Notes under the pieces: model-generated
What the model was told of the DNA's origin: nothing
Databases searched by the model: none
What the model saw: only the letters and a program-made list of their open reading frames with translations
DNA from: an uncultured Treponema sp.
GTDB taxonomy: Bacteria > Spirochaetota > Spirochaetia > Treponematales > Treponemataceae
NCBI GenBank assembly: GCA_938045195.1
Contig: CALINC010000008.1
Span: 1 to 12,827, forward strand
Direction: 5' to 3'
Length of the DNA: 12,827 nucleotides
In this document: piece after piece, positions 1-7,068 of the stretch
Numbering within the stretch: position 1 is the first letter of the stretch
Layout of the letters: every line of letters begins with the position of its first letter
Translations under genes and position numbers: made by a program

Positions 1-52
1 CCCCTGTTGTCGGGATGAAAACCCGATGTCCTAACCACTAGACGAAGGAGAC
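1..52 (-). tRNA. tRNA-Glu (anticodon UUC), 3' end cut by window edge
   Basis: Read on the minus strand, the sequence starts GTCTCCTTCGTCTAGTGG, the typical start of bacterial tRNA-Glu. It then has a D-arm and a 5-bp anticodon stem TCGGG/CCCGA enclosing a 7-nt loop TTTTCAT, whose positions 34-36 are TTC, so it decodes GAA/GAG. The T-arm begins (AGGGG) where the window ends, so the T-loop, acceptor 3' strand and CCA status cannot be seen. A consensus promoter lies about 25 nt upstream, so it is probably transcribed independently of ruvC. Confidence 0.95.
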
Positions 53-83
53 ATATCAACACCTATATTGTCGATAGGAAAGG

Positions 84-112
84 ATTATAACAATTTTTAC
101 ATATAATGTCAA
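84..112 (-). promoter_or_regulatory. Sigma70-type promoter for tRNA-Glu
   Basis: On the minus strand there is a perfect -35 TTGACA (107-112), a 17-nt spacer and a perfect -10 TATAAT (84-89). The predicted start is near position 77, leaving a leader of about 25 nt before the tRNA 5' end. A match to consensus at all 12 positions with ideal spacing fits a stable-RNA promoter. Confidence 0.88.
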
Positions 113-121
113 TAGGGAATA

Positions 122-142
122 AACAAATTGTCAAAATTTGTT
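122..142. repeat. Perfect 8-bp inverted repeat between ruvC and the tRNA promoter
   Basis: Arms AACAAATT and AATTTGTT enclose a 5-nt loop. The repeat sits about 65 nt past the ruvC stop codon and just upstream of the tRNA -35 box. It is nearly all A/T, with no good U-tract, so it is a weak terminator candidate for the ruvC operon. It could equally be a protein site or chance in AT-rich DNA. No other terminator is visible in 113-205. Confidence 0.35.
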
Positions 143-205
143 CAAATAGTTTTTCTAAACACCACTTAATATTGCTGAAATTTATGTTATTCATATTTGT
201 ACCTC

Positions 206-733
206 TTAGCAGGAAAATGCGGAATCCATGAGTATGATACCTACATCACCTAAATTTATTTTTGTAATTGCCGCTGCAAGAGCATCAGCAGCGTGGTCCG
301 GTTTCGGAATTTTCGGTAAACCTAAAATTATTTTTACGGCTTCCTGTACTTGACGTTTTTCAGCCAGAGCAATTCCTGTAACCGCTTTTTTTATTGCATT
401 CGGTGCATACTCCGAAACACGCACCATGTGCTGTGCAAGTGCAAGAAGAACCACTCCGCGCGCTTGCGAAACGGTAATTGCGCTCGTAACATTTTTACCG
501 AAATAAACATTTTCGATTCCAGCTTCGGCAGGTTTAAATCTTTTTAAAAGTGCGGAAACTTCATCGAAAATGTGTAACAGCCTTTCTCCTTGCGTCATAT
601 CCGGAGGCGTTACAATTGCACCGTATTCTATGCAGCTAAATCGGTTTTGAGAATAGCTGATAATACCGTAACCCGTATTTGCAAGACCGGGGTCAATTCC
701 GATAACACAAGGTTTTGTTGTAATATTTTGCAT
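206..733 (-). CDS. ruvC: RuvC crossover junction endodeoxyribonuclease
   Basis: RuvC resolves Holliday junctions by paired symmetrical nicks, acting as a dimer with the RuvAB motor in recombinational repair. The 175-residue length fits the family (about 160-190). Acidic active-site motifs of the RNase H fold are visible: IGIDPG with Asp14, GIENVYFGKN with Glu74, and DHAADAL with His147 and Asp150. A His at the third metal-ligand position is the Thermus RuvC variant; E. coli has Asp. I chose the ATG at 733 because AAGGA lies 5 nt upstream; an in-frame TTG at 757 has no ribosome site and would add eight residues. It is the last gene of the ATPase B-D-UspA operon, 41 nt after the UspA-like gene. 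The C-terminal tail after the last motif is not family-typical. Confidence 0.96.
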   Translation of the reverse strand: MQNITTKPCVIGIDPGLANTGYGIISYSQNRFSCIEYGAIVTPPDMTQGERLLHIFDEVSALLKRFKPAEAGIENVYFGKNVTSAITVSQARGVVLLALAQHMVRVSEYAPNAIKKAVTGIALAEKRQVQEAVKIILGLPKIPKPDHAADALAAAITKINLGDVGIILMDSAFSC

Positions 734-774
734 TTTATCCTTCTTTACATCCGGCAAAATATGATAAAGTCTAA

Positions 775-1263
775 TTATGCAATTTTATACAGCTGTTCAA
801 TCATTTTTTCATTTACCAAAAGAAGCGAACATTTTGCATTTGTTAAAATTGAATGGAAAGTAGCGGCAAGTAAATCTTTTGAATTCTCGGTTTGCGCATC
901 TTCGCTGCCTAAAAGAATTGCATCGATTTTATTTTTATCGGCATAATTCAAAACCTCAGAACTTACGGAACCTTGCATCATCTCCGTAATAACTTCCACT
1001 TTTTTCTCAAGCCCTAATTCATGGATATATGCTAAATAACGACCGCCGGTTTCTTTTAGACTTTGCTCATATTCCATACTTTCTTCTTCAATAAAAATCC
1101 TGTTTAAGGTCAGTGTTTTTATAGTTGCAGTGTCTACAACATAAACGGCATGCACCCTGCAACGGTAGAGCTTTGCCATTAACACGGCATATTTTGCCGC
1201 ATTTACCGACGCTTCGCTTCCGGTTATCAAAACCAGAATATTTTGGAATAAAGGCTTTATCAT
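775..1263 (-). CDS. UspA-like universal stress family protein, degenerate nucleotide-binding motif
   Basis: A 162-residue single-domain protein of the UspA (alpha/beta Rossmann-like) fold. It opens with the strand ILVLITGSEAS (9-19) and a helix NAAKYAVLMAKLYRCRVHAVYVVD (21-44), which is the standard Usp start. It ends with IDAILLGS (113-120) and a C-terminal strand KCSLLLV (144-150). The ATP-binding signature G-x2-G-x9-G-S/T expected after the LLGS strand is missing its second and third glycines (residues 120-137), so ATP binding is doubtful. Its start codon overlaps the subunit D stop (ATGA), implying translational coupling. Cytoplasmic. The position inside a V-ATPase operon suggests a role linked to energy state or ATPase regulation, but that is inference. 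Confidence 0.85.
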   Translation of the reverse strand: MIKPLFQNILVLITGSEASVNAAKYAVLMAKLYRCRVHAVYVVDTATIKTLTLNRIFIEEESMEYEQSLKETGGRYLAYIHELGLEKKVEVITEMMQGSVSSEVLNYADKNKIDAILLGSEDAQTENSKDLLAATFHSILTNAKCSLLLVNEKMIEQLYKIA

Positions 1264-1886
1264 CTTTTTTTCTCCGCTTTAGATTTTAAGGCTTTAAGAA
1301 CGAAAACATTTTCACGCTCACGCTCTTCCAAAACACTTTCTATATATGCTTTTGTTTCGCTTGTCTGCGGAATTACCTGTTTATCCAGCGCATTTACACG
1401 CCGCTGAGTTTTTTTTACTTCGCCGGCAAGCCGCCACACGATTGTCCTAATTGAAGCCATTTCAGTAAGCAAATTAAGCAGCTTAAAAAAATCGAGCATA
1501 ACTTTATCACAGTCGGCAAAAGAATCAAGATAAGAATAAGCAAGCTGCATTTTAGGAAGTTCTGCAGAAAGCGAGGAAAATTTCATTCCTGCTGCCGTTA
1601 CCGTTTTTTCAGTAAAACGGAAATCGTAGGTTAAAGTTTTTGCAAGACGCTCCGTTTGATTCCGTCCTACCGCAATAAACATTCTACGCAAAGCCGGATA
1701 TGCAATATCAATTTGTCTGTTTATTTCCTGCTCAAGAATTTTAACCTTATCTAACATTTTCATAAGTTCCATTACAAGAATTTCCCGTTTTTGTTCAAGC
1801 AAATCATAACCGTCTTTTGCAACATTAAGCTGCTCGGTAAGAGAAAGCAAATTGGATTTTGTCGGAGCGATATTTAATTTTGCCAT
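1260..1886 (-). CDS. atpD: V/A-type ATPase subunit D (central stalk)
   Basis: Subunit D is the long antiparallel coiled-coil rotor shaft inside the A3B3 head, coupling ion flow to ATP hydrolysis or synthesis. The 208-residue length is normal. The N-terminus carries the family signature IAPTKSNLLSLTEQLNVAKDGYDLLEQKREIL split over residues 6-37. This is followed by heptad-like helices to about 75, a mid region (about 75-120) matching the globular tip, and a return helix (about 125-200) ending in RVNALDKQVIPQ. It starts 17 nt after subunit B with a modest ribosome site (GTGG) and ends overlapping the UspA-like gene by 4 nt. The neighbouring B subunit makes the assignment firm. Confidence 0.94.
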   Translation of the reverse strand: MAKLNIAPTKSNLLSLTEQLNVAKDGYDLLEQKREILVMELMKMLDKVKILEQEINRQIDIAYPALRRMFIAVGRNQTERLAKTLTYDFRFTEKTVTAAGMKFSSLSAELPKMQLAYSYLDSFADCDKVMLDFFKLLNLLTEMASIRTIVWRLAGEVKKTQRRVNALDKQVIPQTSETKAYIESVLEERERENVFVLKALKSKAEKKR

Positions 1887-1903
1887 ATTGTATCACCACA
1901 ATT

Positions 1904-3388
1904 TTACACAAAAAATGAAGATGTTGCAACCTCTTCTTGTAATGCGTCTTCTTGCTTTACAATTTTCTCGGCTTCCGGCAATTCAGCACACAAGGCTTCG
2001 CTTATATTGTTCCGTGCAGCATTCATATATTTTAAAATAAGTTCCGGTTTTATTCTGTACAAATCTTCTTTTGGAAGAATTGAAAGAAGTGCCCAGCCTA
2101 TATCTAAAGTCTGCTCTATCGAGCGGTTTTCATTTTCATCTTGATTGAGGAAAAAGCGTTCAAATAAATCTCCGAAGCGGAGATATTTTTTATCTACAGC
2201 TGAAAGTTCTTCTTCGCCGATAATTGCCGAAAGGTTTCTTATCGTTTTAACTTTTGAATACGCTGCAAAAAGCTGACTGGAAACATCTTTGTGGTCTTCT
2301 CTTGTCATCCCCGCTCCTATTCCGTCTTTCATTAAACGGGAAAGGCTGGGTAAACCCGCTACCGGCGGATAAATCCCTTTTTGATACAGCTCTCTGCCCA
2401 AAACTATTTGCCCCTCAGTGATATAACCGGTAAGGTCAGGTATTGGATGGCTTATATCATCGTTCGGCATAGTCAAAATGGGTATTTGCGTAATTGAACC
2501 GGAGGAATCTTTTACCTTACCGGCCCTCTCATAAAGTTCTGCAAGATCTGAATAAAGATATCCGGGATAGCCTTTTCTGCCCGGTACTTCGCCGCGCGTT
2601 GTAGAAATTTCGCGTAATGCTTCGCAATAGTTTGTCATATCGGTTAATATAACCAAAACATGCTTTCCCTTTTCAAAAGCCAAATATTCAGCGGCGGTTA
2701 ACGCACAACGCGGCGTGATAATACGTTCAATGGAGGGCGCGTCGGCAAGCGACAAAAACATTACAACCCGCGAAAGAACGCCCGTCTGCTCAAAAGCGTC
2801 GATAAAAAAACGGGCAACATCATATTTTATTCCCATACCCGCAAAAACCATAACAAACTGTTCATCTGCAGAAAGAATTTTTGCCTGCCTAATAATCTGA
2901 GCCGTAAGTTTATTGTGCGGAAGCCCATTGCCCGAAAACACGGGCAGTTTTTGTCCTCTAATCAGGGTATTCATTCCATCTATTGCCGAAATTCCGGTTT
3001 GAATAAAATCGCGCGGATAAACGCGGGCAAAGGGATTAATCGGGTTTCCGTTTACATTTCTCATTTCGGAAGAAAAAATTTCAGGATACCCGTCCGACGG
3101 TCTGCCCAAACCGTCAAAAATTCTACCCATTAATGCTTCCGACACTCTCAGTTCCATCGGTTTTTCCAAAAACTCAACGCTCGTTTCTGCAAGGCTTAAA
3201 CCTGAAGTTGAACCGAAAATTTGAATAACGCAATAATCTTCGGAAATATCTATAACCCTGCCGGTTCTTATAGCTCCGTTTCTATCTCTAACAGAAGTAA
3301 TTTCGCCGAAAAAAGCGTCGGCTCTTCGTTTTACAATGATAATGGGACCGTCTACAGACGTTAAGCCCATATATTCAATTCCTTTCAT
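1904..3388 (-). CDS. atpB: V/A-type ATPase subunit B
   Basis: Non-catalytic nucleotide-binding subunit alternating with A in the peripheral A3B3 head. The 494-residue protein has the N-terminal beta-barrel (about 8-75), the central domain with FSGNGLPHNKLTAQI (151-165) where a P-loop would be, the segment GRKGYPGYLYSDLAELYERAG (270-290), and PSLSRLMKDGIGAGMTREDH (347-366), where Arg351 aligns with the arginine finger for the neighbouring A subunit. These are diagnostic of archaeal/bacterial subunit B rather than F1 beta. The C-terminus runs about 35 residues past the conserved end and is acidic. The start at 3388 has GGAG 7 nt upstream; an ATG six codons later (3370), with AAGGA, is the alternative. 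It is the first gene of its operon; subunit A, normally adjacent, is not in the window. Confidence 0.95.
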   Translation of the reverse strand: MKGIEYMGLTSVDGPIIIVKRRADAFFGEITSVRDRNGAIRTGRVIDISEDYCVIQIFGSTSGLSLAETSVEFLEKPMELRVSEALMGRIFDGLGRPSDGYPEIFSSEMRNVNGNPINPFARVYPRDFIQTGISAIDGMNTLIRGQKLPVFSGNGLPHNKLTAQIIRQAKILSADEQFVMVFAGMGIKYDVARFFIDAFEQTGVLSRVVMFLSLADAPSIERIITPRCALTAAEYLAFEKGKHVLVILTDMTNYCEALREISTTRGEVPGRKGYPGYLYSDLAELYERAGKVKDSSGSITQIPILTMPNDDISHPIPDLTGYITEGQIVLGRELYQKGIYPPVAGLPSLSRLMKDGIGAGMTREDHKDVSSQLFAAYSKVKTIRNLSAIIGEEELSAVDKKYLRFGDLFERFFLNQDENENRSIEQTLDIGWALLSILPKEDLYRIKPELILKYMNAARNNISEALCAELPEAEKIVKQEDALQEEVATSSFFV

Positions 3389-3441
3389 TACTACTCTCCA
3401 AACTTTTTAAAGGTTTCTGTGAGCCTTTAGAAGTAGGACTA

Positions 3442-3470
3442 ATTATATATCTTATAGAAGAATTCATCAA
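3442..3470 (-). promoter_or_regulatory. Promoter of the ATPase B-D-UspA-ruvC operon
   Basis: On the minus strand: -35 TTGATG (3465-3470), 17-nt spacer, -10 TATAAT (3442-3447). The predicted start near 3435 gives a leader of about 47 nt before subunit B. Within that leader, TAAAGG/CCTTTA could form a small 6-bp hairpin, too weak to call an attenuator. The promoter shows that the operon begins at subunit B. Confidence 0.72.
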
Positions 3471-3555
3471 TAAGTTAAACGGAATTTGTCATTATTGTTT
3501 TTAGCGGTTCCTTATATGTATAAAAAAAATCATCAAAAAAAACGATATTATCTAG

Positions 3556-3591
3556 TTGACAAAGATATAAACTCTCATTTATTATAGAGTT
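3556..3591 (+). promoter_or_regulatory. Promoter with inverted-repeat operator candidate for the Asp-rich gene
   Basis: -35 TTGACA (3556-3561), 18-nt spacer, -10 TATTAT (3580-3585). Two runs of eight A (3522-3529 and 3535-3542) lie just upstream like an UP element, suggesting a strong promoter. A perfect inverted repeat AACTCT (3570-3575) / AGAGTT (3586-3591) with a 10-nt gap brackets the -10 box, which is where a repressor would block RNA polymerase. The predicted start is near 3592, with a leader of about 29 nt. The promoter pair here and at 3442-3470 accounts for most of the 232-bp divergent gap. Confidence 0.75.
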
Positions 3592-3620
3592 ATAGCAAAT
3601 TACGCAATAAGGGGCTGTTT

Positions 3621-3887
3621 ATGTTTACCACCACAAAATTTGAATTGAATCAAGATTTATACATTTTCAATAATTCGTATGATGATGATGACGATGATTT
3701 TGATGATGACTTCGATAATGACTATGATGACGATGATTTTGATGATGATGATTTTGAAGATGATGACTTCGATGATTTTGATGACGATGACGACGATTTT
3801 GATGATGATGATGACGATGACGATTTTGACGATGATGACTTTGACTATGACGACGATGATTTGGATTACGACGATTTTGACGAGTAA
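3621..3887 (+). CDS. Asp/Phe-rich ultra-acidic low-complexity protein
   Basis: An 88-residue protein of unrecognised family. Residues 1-20 are ordinary (two Phe, two Tyr, one Lys). Residues 21-88 are almost only Asp (51 of 68), punctuated every 4-9 residues by Phe or Tyr (ten Phe, three Tyr), ending DDFDE. No signal peptide or membrane segment is seen, so it should be cytoplasmic and intrinsically disordered, with a net charge near -50. Asp codons mix GAT and GAC and Phe codons mix TTT and TTC irregularly, so this is not a fresh triplet microsatellite and points to constraint on the protein. A promoter and a ribosome site (AAGGGG, 7 nt before ATG) support expression. Divalent-cation buffering, nucleic-acid mimicry or condensate formation are guesses only. 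The function is unknown. Confidence 0.75.
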   Translation: MFTTTKFELNQDLYIFNNSYDDDDDDFDDDFDNDYDDDDFDDDDFEDDDFDDFDDDDDDFDDDDDDDDFDDDDFDYDDDDLDYDDFDE

Positions 3888-3910
3888 TTCAACCATATTA
3901 TACGATAAGA

Positions 3911-3994
3911 CGATGTTTGCCTGCAAGGCAAACTCGGCAGCGTTTTTAGACGATGCCGTCTGCATTGTCTAAAATAAGCCTTACTTAAACATCG
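3911..3994. repeat. Modular palindromic intergenic repeat, copy 1
   Basis: An outer pair CGATGTTT (3911-3918) / AAACATCG (3987-3994) encloses two hairpins. The first is GTTTGCCT/AGGCAAAC (3915-3933) with a 3-nt loop. The second is a 13-bp stem (3944-3956 with 3962-3974, one G-U) with loop CGTCT. The 30 nt at 3911-3940 recur inverted at 8606-8634 with a single base missing. The second hairpin has T-runs 5' and A-runs 3', the reverse of an intrinsic terminator. It lies between the Asp-rich gene and dCMP deaminase and fills most of that 155-bp gap. It may act in the mRNA as a processing or stability structure, or be a small non-autonomous mobile repeat. Confidence 0.75.
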
Positions 3995-4042
3995 CCTTTT
4001 CATATTTTAGAAAATCTTTAATATGATAATGGAGGAAGATTA

Positions 4043-4537
4043 GTGAGCGATGAAACAAAATATATACGTCCTACATGGGATGAGTATTTTATGGATGTCT
4101 GCCGTGCGATAGCAAAACGGGCAACATGTAACCGCGGGAGATCAGGTTGTGTTATTGCGCGGGATCATCAAATTTTGGTAACCGGATATGTAGGTGCGCC
4201 TACAGGCTTACCGCATTGCGATGATGTCGGACACCAATTAAAAAAAGTTCAACACGAAGACGGCACGATAACACAGCATTGTGTGAGGACGGTGCATGCC
4301 GAACAAAATGCAATTTGTCAAGCGGCGAAACGCGGTATAAGTATTGACGGTGCAACTCTTTATTGTAAAATGACTCCCTGCAGAACGTGTGCAATGCTGA
4401 TAATCAACTGCGGTATTGTACGGGTAGTTGCCGAAAAACGCTATCATGATTCTCAAGACACAATAGAGATGTTTAAAAAAGCAGGCATTATCTTAGAACA
4501 TCTTTCCGATTCGTATGAACATTATGAAGAACAATAA
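4043..4537 (+). CDS. Deoxycytidylate (dCMP) deaminase
   Basis: Zinc enzyme converting dCMP to dUMP, the substrate for thymidylate synthesis. The 164-residue protein carries the cytidine/deoxycytidylate deaminase signature: HAE with zinc ligand His85 and proton shuttle Glu87, and TPCRTCAMLI with zinc ligands Cys113 and Cys116. The N-terminus TWDEYFMDVCRAIAKRATC (11-29) and TGYVGAPTGLPHCDD (47-61) are typical of the dCMP deaminase/ComEB branch. The start is GTG at 4043, with an excellent GGAGGA 5-6 nt upstream. purH begins 17 nt after its stop, so the two are very likely co-transcribed. A convincing promoter of its own is not visible; it may also be read from the promoter of the Asp-rich gene. 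Confidence 0.94.
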   Translation: MSDETKYIRPTWDEYFMDVCRAIAKRATCNRGRSGCVIARDHQILVTGYVGAPTGLPHCDDVGHQLKKVQHEDGTITQHCVRTVHAEQNAICQAAKRGISIDGATLYCKMTPCRTCAMLIINCGIVRVVAEKRYHDSQDTIEMFKKAGIILEHLSDSYEHYEEQ

Positions 4538-4554
4538 ATATCCGGAGGATTAAA

Positions 4555-6174
4555 ATGGGTTTAGTATTGGCTTCCGTTTCCGATAAAACGGGTCTTGTAG
4601 AATTTGCAAAAAGACTTAAAAAAAAAGGCTTTGATTTTATTGCTTCGGGCGGTACTGCCCGTACTTTAAAACAAGAAAGTATAGCAGTAAGAGAAGTTTC
4701 GGAGTATACGTCTTCACCGGAAATTTTAGGCGGAAGAGTAAAAACTCTGCATCCGGTTATTCACGGCGGCATCCTTGCGCGAAACACTTATACTGATAAA
4801 AATGAGCTAAAAAAACTTAATATAGACGAAATTGATATAGTCATTGTAAATCTGTATCCATTTGAAGATACGGCAACTGATGTTCTTTCTACTGAAGAAG
4901 ATTGCATAGAAAACATTGACATCGGCGGTGTTGCACTTTTGCGGGCAGCCGCAAAAAATTATGCAAGGGTTACCGTCGTTTGCAATTCGTCCGATTACGA
5001 TACGGTTGCAAATGAAATAGAACAAGCGGGCGTAACATCTCTTGAAACACGTAAAAAACTTGCCTATAAAGCGTTTGTTCTTTGTACCAAGTATGATGCT
5101 GCAATTGCCGCATGGATGAAACGGGTTCTTAATATTGAAACGGATGATACCGATACCTGTTCCTATAATTTTATGTATAACAACGATATGTCCTCAAAAC
5201 CGCAGCCGGCTTCAAAATTGCATGAACTGCGCTATGGTGAAAATCCTCATCAAAAAGCATGGTATTACCCTCATGCTTTAGCCGGTAAAAATACCGAAAA
5301 CACGGTTTTGGGCGGAAATGTTTTACAAGGTAAGGAACTTTCATTTAACAACATTCTTGATGCAGATGCTGCATGGCGGGCGGTTTCCATGTTCGATAAA
5401 CCGGCAGCAGTTGTTGTAAAACATTTAACACCTTGCGGAATTGCAGAACTCGGTTCGGAAGAGCAGAATTTAAAAACGGCTTTAGAAGCCGCTATAGCTT
5501 GCGACCCCGTTTCGGCCTATGGAAGTATAATAGCTGTAAACAGAACTTTCGATAAAAACTGTTTTGAAGCAATAGAAAAACTATTTGCAGAATGTATTGT
5601 AGCCCCAAGTTTTTCCGAAGACGTAAAACCGCTTTTGGCAAAAAAGAAAAATTTAAGACTGATTGAACAGCCTCTTTCGTACAGCGCAGCCTTTTATGAA
5701 ACAAAGTCGGTTTTAGGCGGGTTCTTAATGCAAGAGCGGGACTCAGGCGACCCGGTAGGTACGGAATACAAAAATGCCGCAAAACGGGAAGCAAGCGCAA
5801 AAGAAACGCTGCTCTTAAAATTTGCAATGAAAGCCTGCACTATGGTAAAATCAAATGCCATTTTACTGGCAGCCCCTATTTTTCCGGAAAATATCGAACA
5901 AGGAATATGTTCAGTCGGTATAGGCTGCGGTCAACCCAACCGTGTAGATGCCGCAAAACAGGCAATTATCCGTGCAGGAAAAAAAGCTGAAAACGCTGTT
6001 CTGGCTTCAGACGCATTTTTCCCCTTTGCAGACACTATTGAAGCCGCAGCGGCAGCAGGGATTTCGGCAGTTATTCAGCCCGGCGGCTCAATACACGACG
6101 ATTTAAGCATAGCCGAATGTAATAAACACGGAATGGCGATGTTAATTACAGGTGTCAGGCATTTTAAACATTAA
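4555..6174 (+). CDS. purH: Bifunctional AICAR transformylase/IMP cyclohydrolase PurH
   Basis: Catalyses the last two steps of purine synthesis: formyl transfer from 10-formyl-THF to AICAR, then cyclisation to IMP. The 539-residue length fits. The N-terminal MGS-like cyclohydrolase domain (1-190) shows ASVSDKTGL (6-14), ASGGTART (30-37), GGRVKTLHPVIHGG (59-72) and VNLYPF (98-103). The C-terminal transformylase domain starts at LRYGENPHQKAWYY (225-238) and carries the catalytic pair Lys289-His290 in VVKHLTPCGIA, then DPVSAYGSIIA (317-327), GCGQPNRVDA (457-466), SDAFFPFADTIE (485-496) and QPGGSIHDD (508-516). The start has GGAGG 6 nt upstream. No other pur genes are adjacent, so it may serve salvage or AICAR recycling as well as synthesis. 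It converges on the gene at 6215 with 40 nt between them and no clear terminator. Confidence 0.97.
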   Translation: MGLVLASVSDKTGLVEFAKRLKKKGFDFIASGGTARTLKQESIAVREVSEYTSSPEILGGRVKTLHPVIHGGILARNTYTDKNELKKLNIDEIDIVIVNLYPFEDTATDVLSTEEDCIENIDIGGVALLRAAAKNYARVTVVCNSSDYDTVANEIEQAGVTSLETRKKLAYKAFVLCTKYDAAIAAWMKRVLNIETDDTDTCSYNFMYNNDMSSKPQPASKLHELRYGENPHQKAWYYPHALAGKNTENTVLGGNVLQGKELSFNNILDADAAWRAVSMFDKPAAVVVKHLTPCGIAELGSEEQNLKTALEAAIACDPVSAYGSIIAVNRTFDKNCFEAIEKLFAECIVAPSFSEDVKPLLAKKKNLRLIEQPLSYSAAFYETKSVLGGFLMQERDSGDPVGTEYKNAAKREASAKETLLLKFAMKACTMVKSNAILLAAPIFPENIEQGICSVGIGCGQPNRVDAAKQAIIRAGKKAENAVLASDAFFPFADTIEAAAAAGISAVIQPGGSIHDDLSIAECNKHGMAMLITGVRHFKH

Positions 6175-6214
6175 CGTAATTTCATATAGCCGATGCTAAG
6201 CAATATTCTTCACC

Positions 6215-6943
6215 TTATATGCACCGTGTTATAAATTCTTTAAATAATCCCAATGAGGATTTGTAATTTGCAGCAAGCATTTCGGGATGAAACTGAACCC
6301 CCATTATATAGCTGTCTCCGGAATATTCTATTGCTTCAATAATGCCGTCCGGAGCCCATGCCGTTGCGGTAAAATTTTTTGCAATTTCTTTTATTGCAAG
6401 ATGATGATACGAATTTACGGTATCGGTTTTTCCGAAAAGTTTCCGCATTATGGAGCCTTCCTTTGTTTCTATAGAATGAGTGCGGACATACGGTCTTGCT
6501 TTCTGATTATGCTGAATTTGGATACTGCGCTCCGCCAAAGAAATATCTTGATAAAGTGAGCCGCCGAAAACAACATTTAAAATCTGAAGTCCTCGGCATA
6601 TTCCAAAAATGGGTTTTTTCATTCCGGTTATTATTCTGAGAAGTCCAATTTCGTAAGCGTCCCGTTTAGGTAAAATTTCTCCTAAACACGAAAGCGGTTC
6701 TTCATTAAAATAACCGGGTGCTACATCATGCCCGCCCATTACAATGAGTCCGTCAATATGTTCCGCTTGAATTTTAACAGCTTCTTTATCTTCTATAATT
6801 GGAAGAATTACAGGCACTCCTCCCGCAGCAATGACGGCATTTACATAATCTGCATTGGTATACATACGTTCATAGCCCAAAAACAATTGCTGCTTTTCCT
6901 CATAAAGGCAGCTGCCCGTAATCCCTATAAACGGTCTTTTCAT
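6215..6943 (-). CDS. Gamma-glutamyl-gamma-aminobutyrate hydrolase family protein (peptidase C26)
   Basis: Class-I glutamine amidotransferase fold hydrolase of the PuuD/C26 family, cleaving gamma-glutamyl amide bonds. The 242-residue protein is normal for the family. The start RPFIGITGS (3-11), VNAVIAAGGVPVILP (34-48), IDGLIVMGGHDVAP (63-76), nucleophile Cys116 in PIFGICRGLQILNV (111-124), NSYHHLAIKE (177-186), and VQFHPE with His219 and Glu221 complete the Cys-His-Glu triad. GGAGG precedes the ATG by 5 nt. A TATAAT box at 6980-6985 is the likely -10, with a poor -35. The natural substrate is unknown: PuuD acts in putrescine breakdown, but no polyamine genes are nearby. It is separated from the upstream gene by a terminator, so it forms its own unit. 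Confidence 0.92.
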   Translation of the reverse strand: MKRPFIGITGSCLYEEKQQLFLGYERMYTNADYVNAVIAAGGVPVILPIIEDKEAVKIQAEHIDGLIVMGGHDVAPGYFNEEPLSCLGEILPKRDAYEIGLLRIITGMKKPIFGICRGLQILNVVFGGSLYQDISLAERSIQIQHNQKARPYVRTHSIETKEGSIMRKLFGKTDTVNSYHHLAIKEIAKNFTATAWAPDGIIEAIEYSGDSYIMGVQFHPEMLAANYKSSLGLFKEFITRCI

Positions 6944-7014
6944 ATTACCTCCGGCATAGCAAAATTCATTTTATCTTTAATTATAGTATAACCTGTAAAG
7001 TCATAGTTTCTAAG

Positions 7015-7052
7015 CAAAAATAAAGCAGACGTTCAAAATGAATGTCTGCTTT
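7015..7052 (-). terminator. Rho-independent terminator after the NikL-like gene
   Basis: Read on the minus strand, a 13-bp stem AAAGCAGACATTC/GAACGTCTGCTTT (7052-7040 with 7034-7022, one G-U) has a 5-nt loop and is followed by ATTTTT. It lies 17 nt past the stop codon at 7069. The plus strand has no U-tract after the stem, so it is directional. Confidence 0.88.
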
Positions 7053-7068
7053 AACATTATGGTAAACC

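Noticed and set aside
734..757. TTG-started N-terminal extension of RuvC
   Set aside because: No ribosome site; the ATG at 733 has AAGGA at 5 nt, and the added residues are not family-like.
3657..3972. Long open frames opposite and in the +1 frame of the Asp-rich gene (Ile/Val-rich and Met/Thr-rich products)
   Set aside because: They arise automatically from the GAT/GAC repeat; the real frame has the promoter, the ribosome site and a coherent stop.
3944..3974. 13-bp hairpin read as a terminator for the Asp-rich gene
   Set aside because: T-run on the 5' side and A-run on the 3' side, with no U-tract after the stem; better explained as a repeat module.
3911..3994. CRISPR-like repeat interpretation of the palindromic elements
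   Set aside because: Only two distant inverted copies, with no regular spacers and no cas genes.
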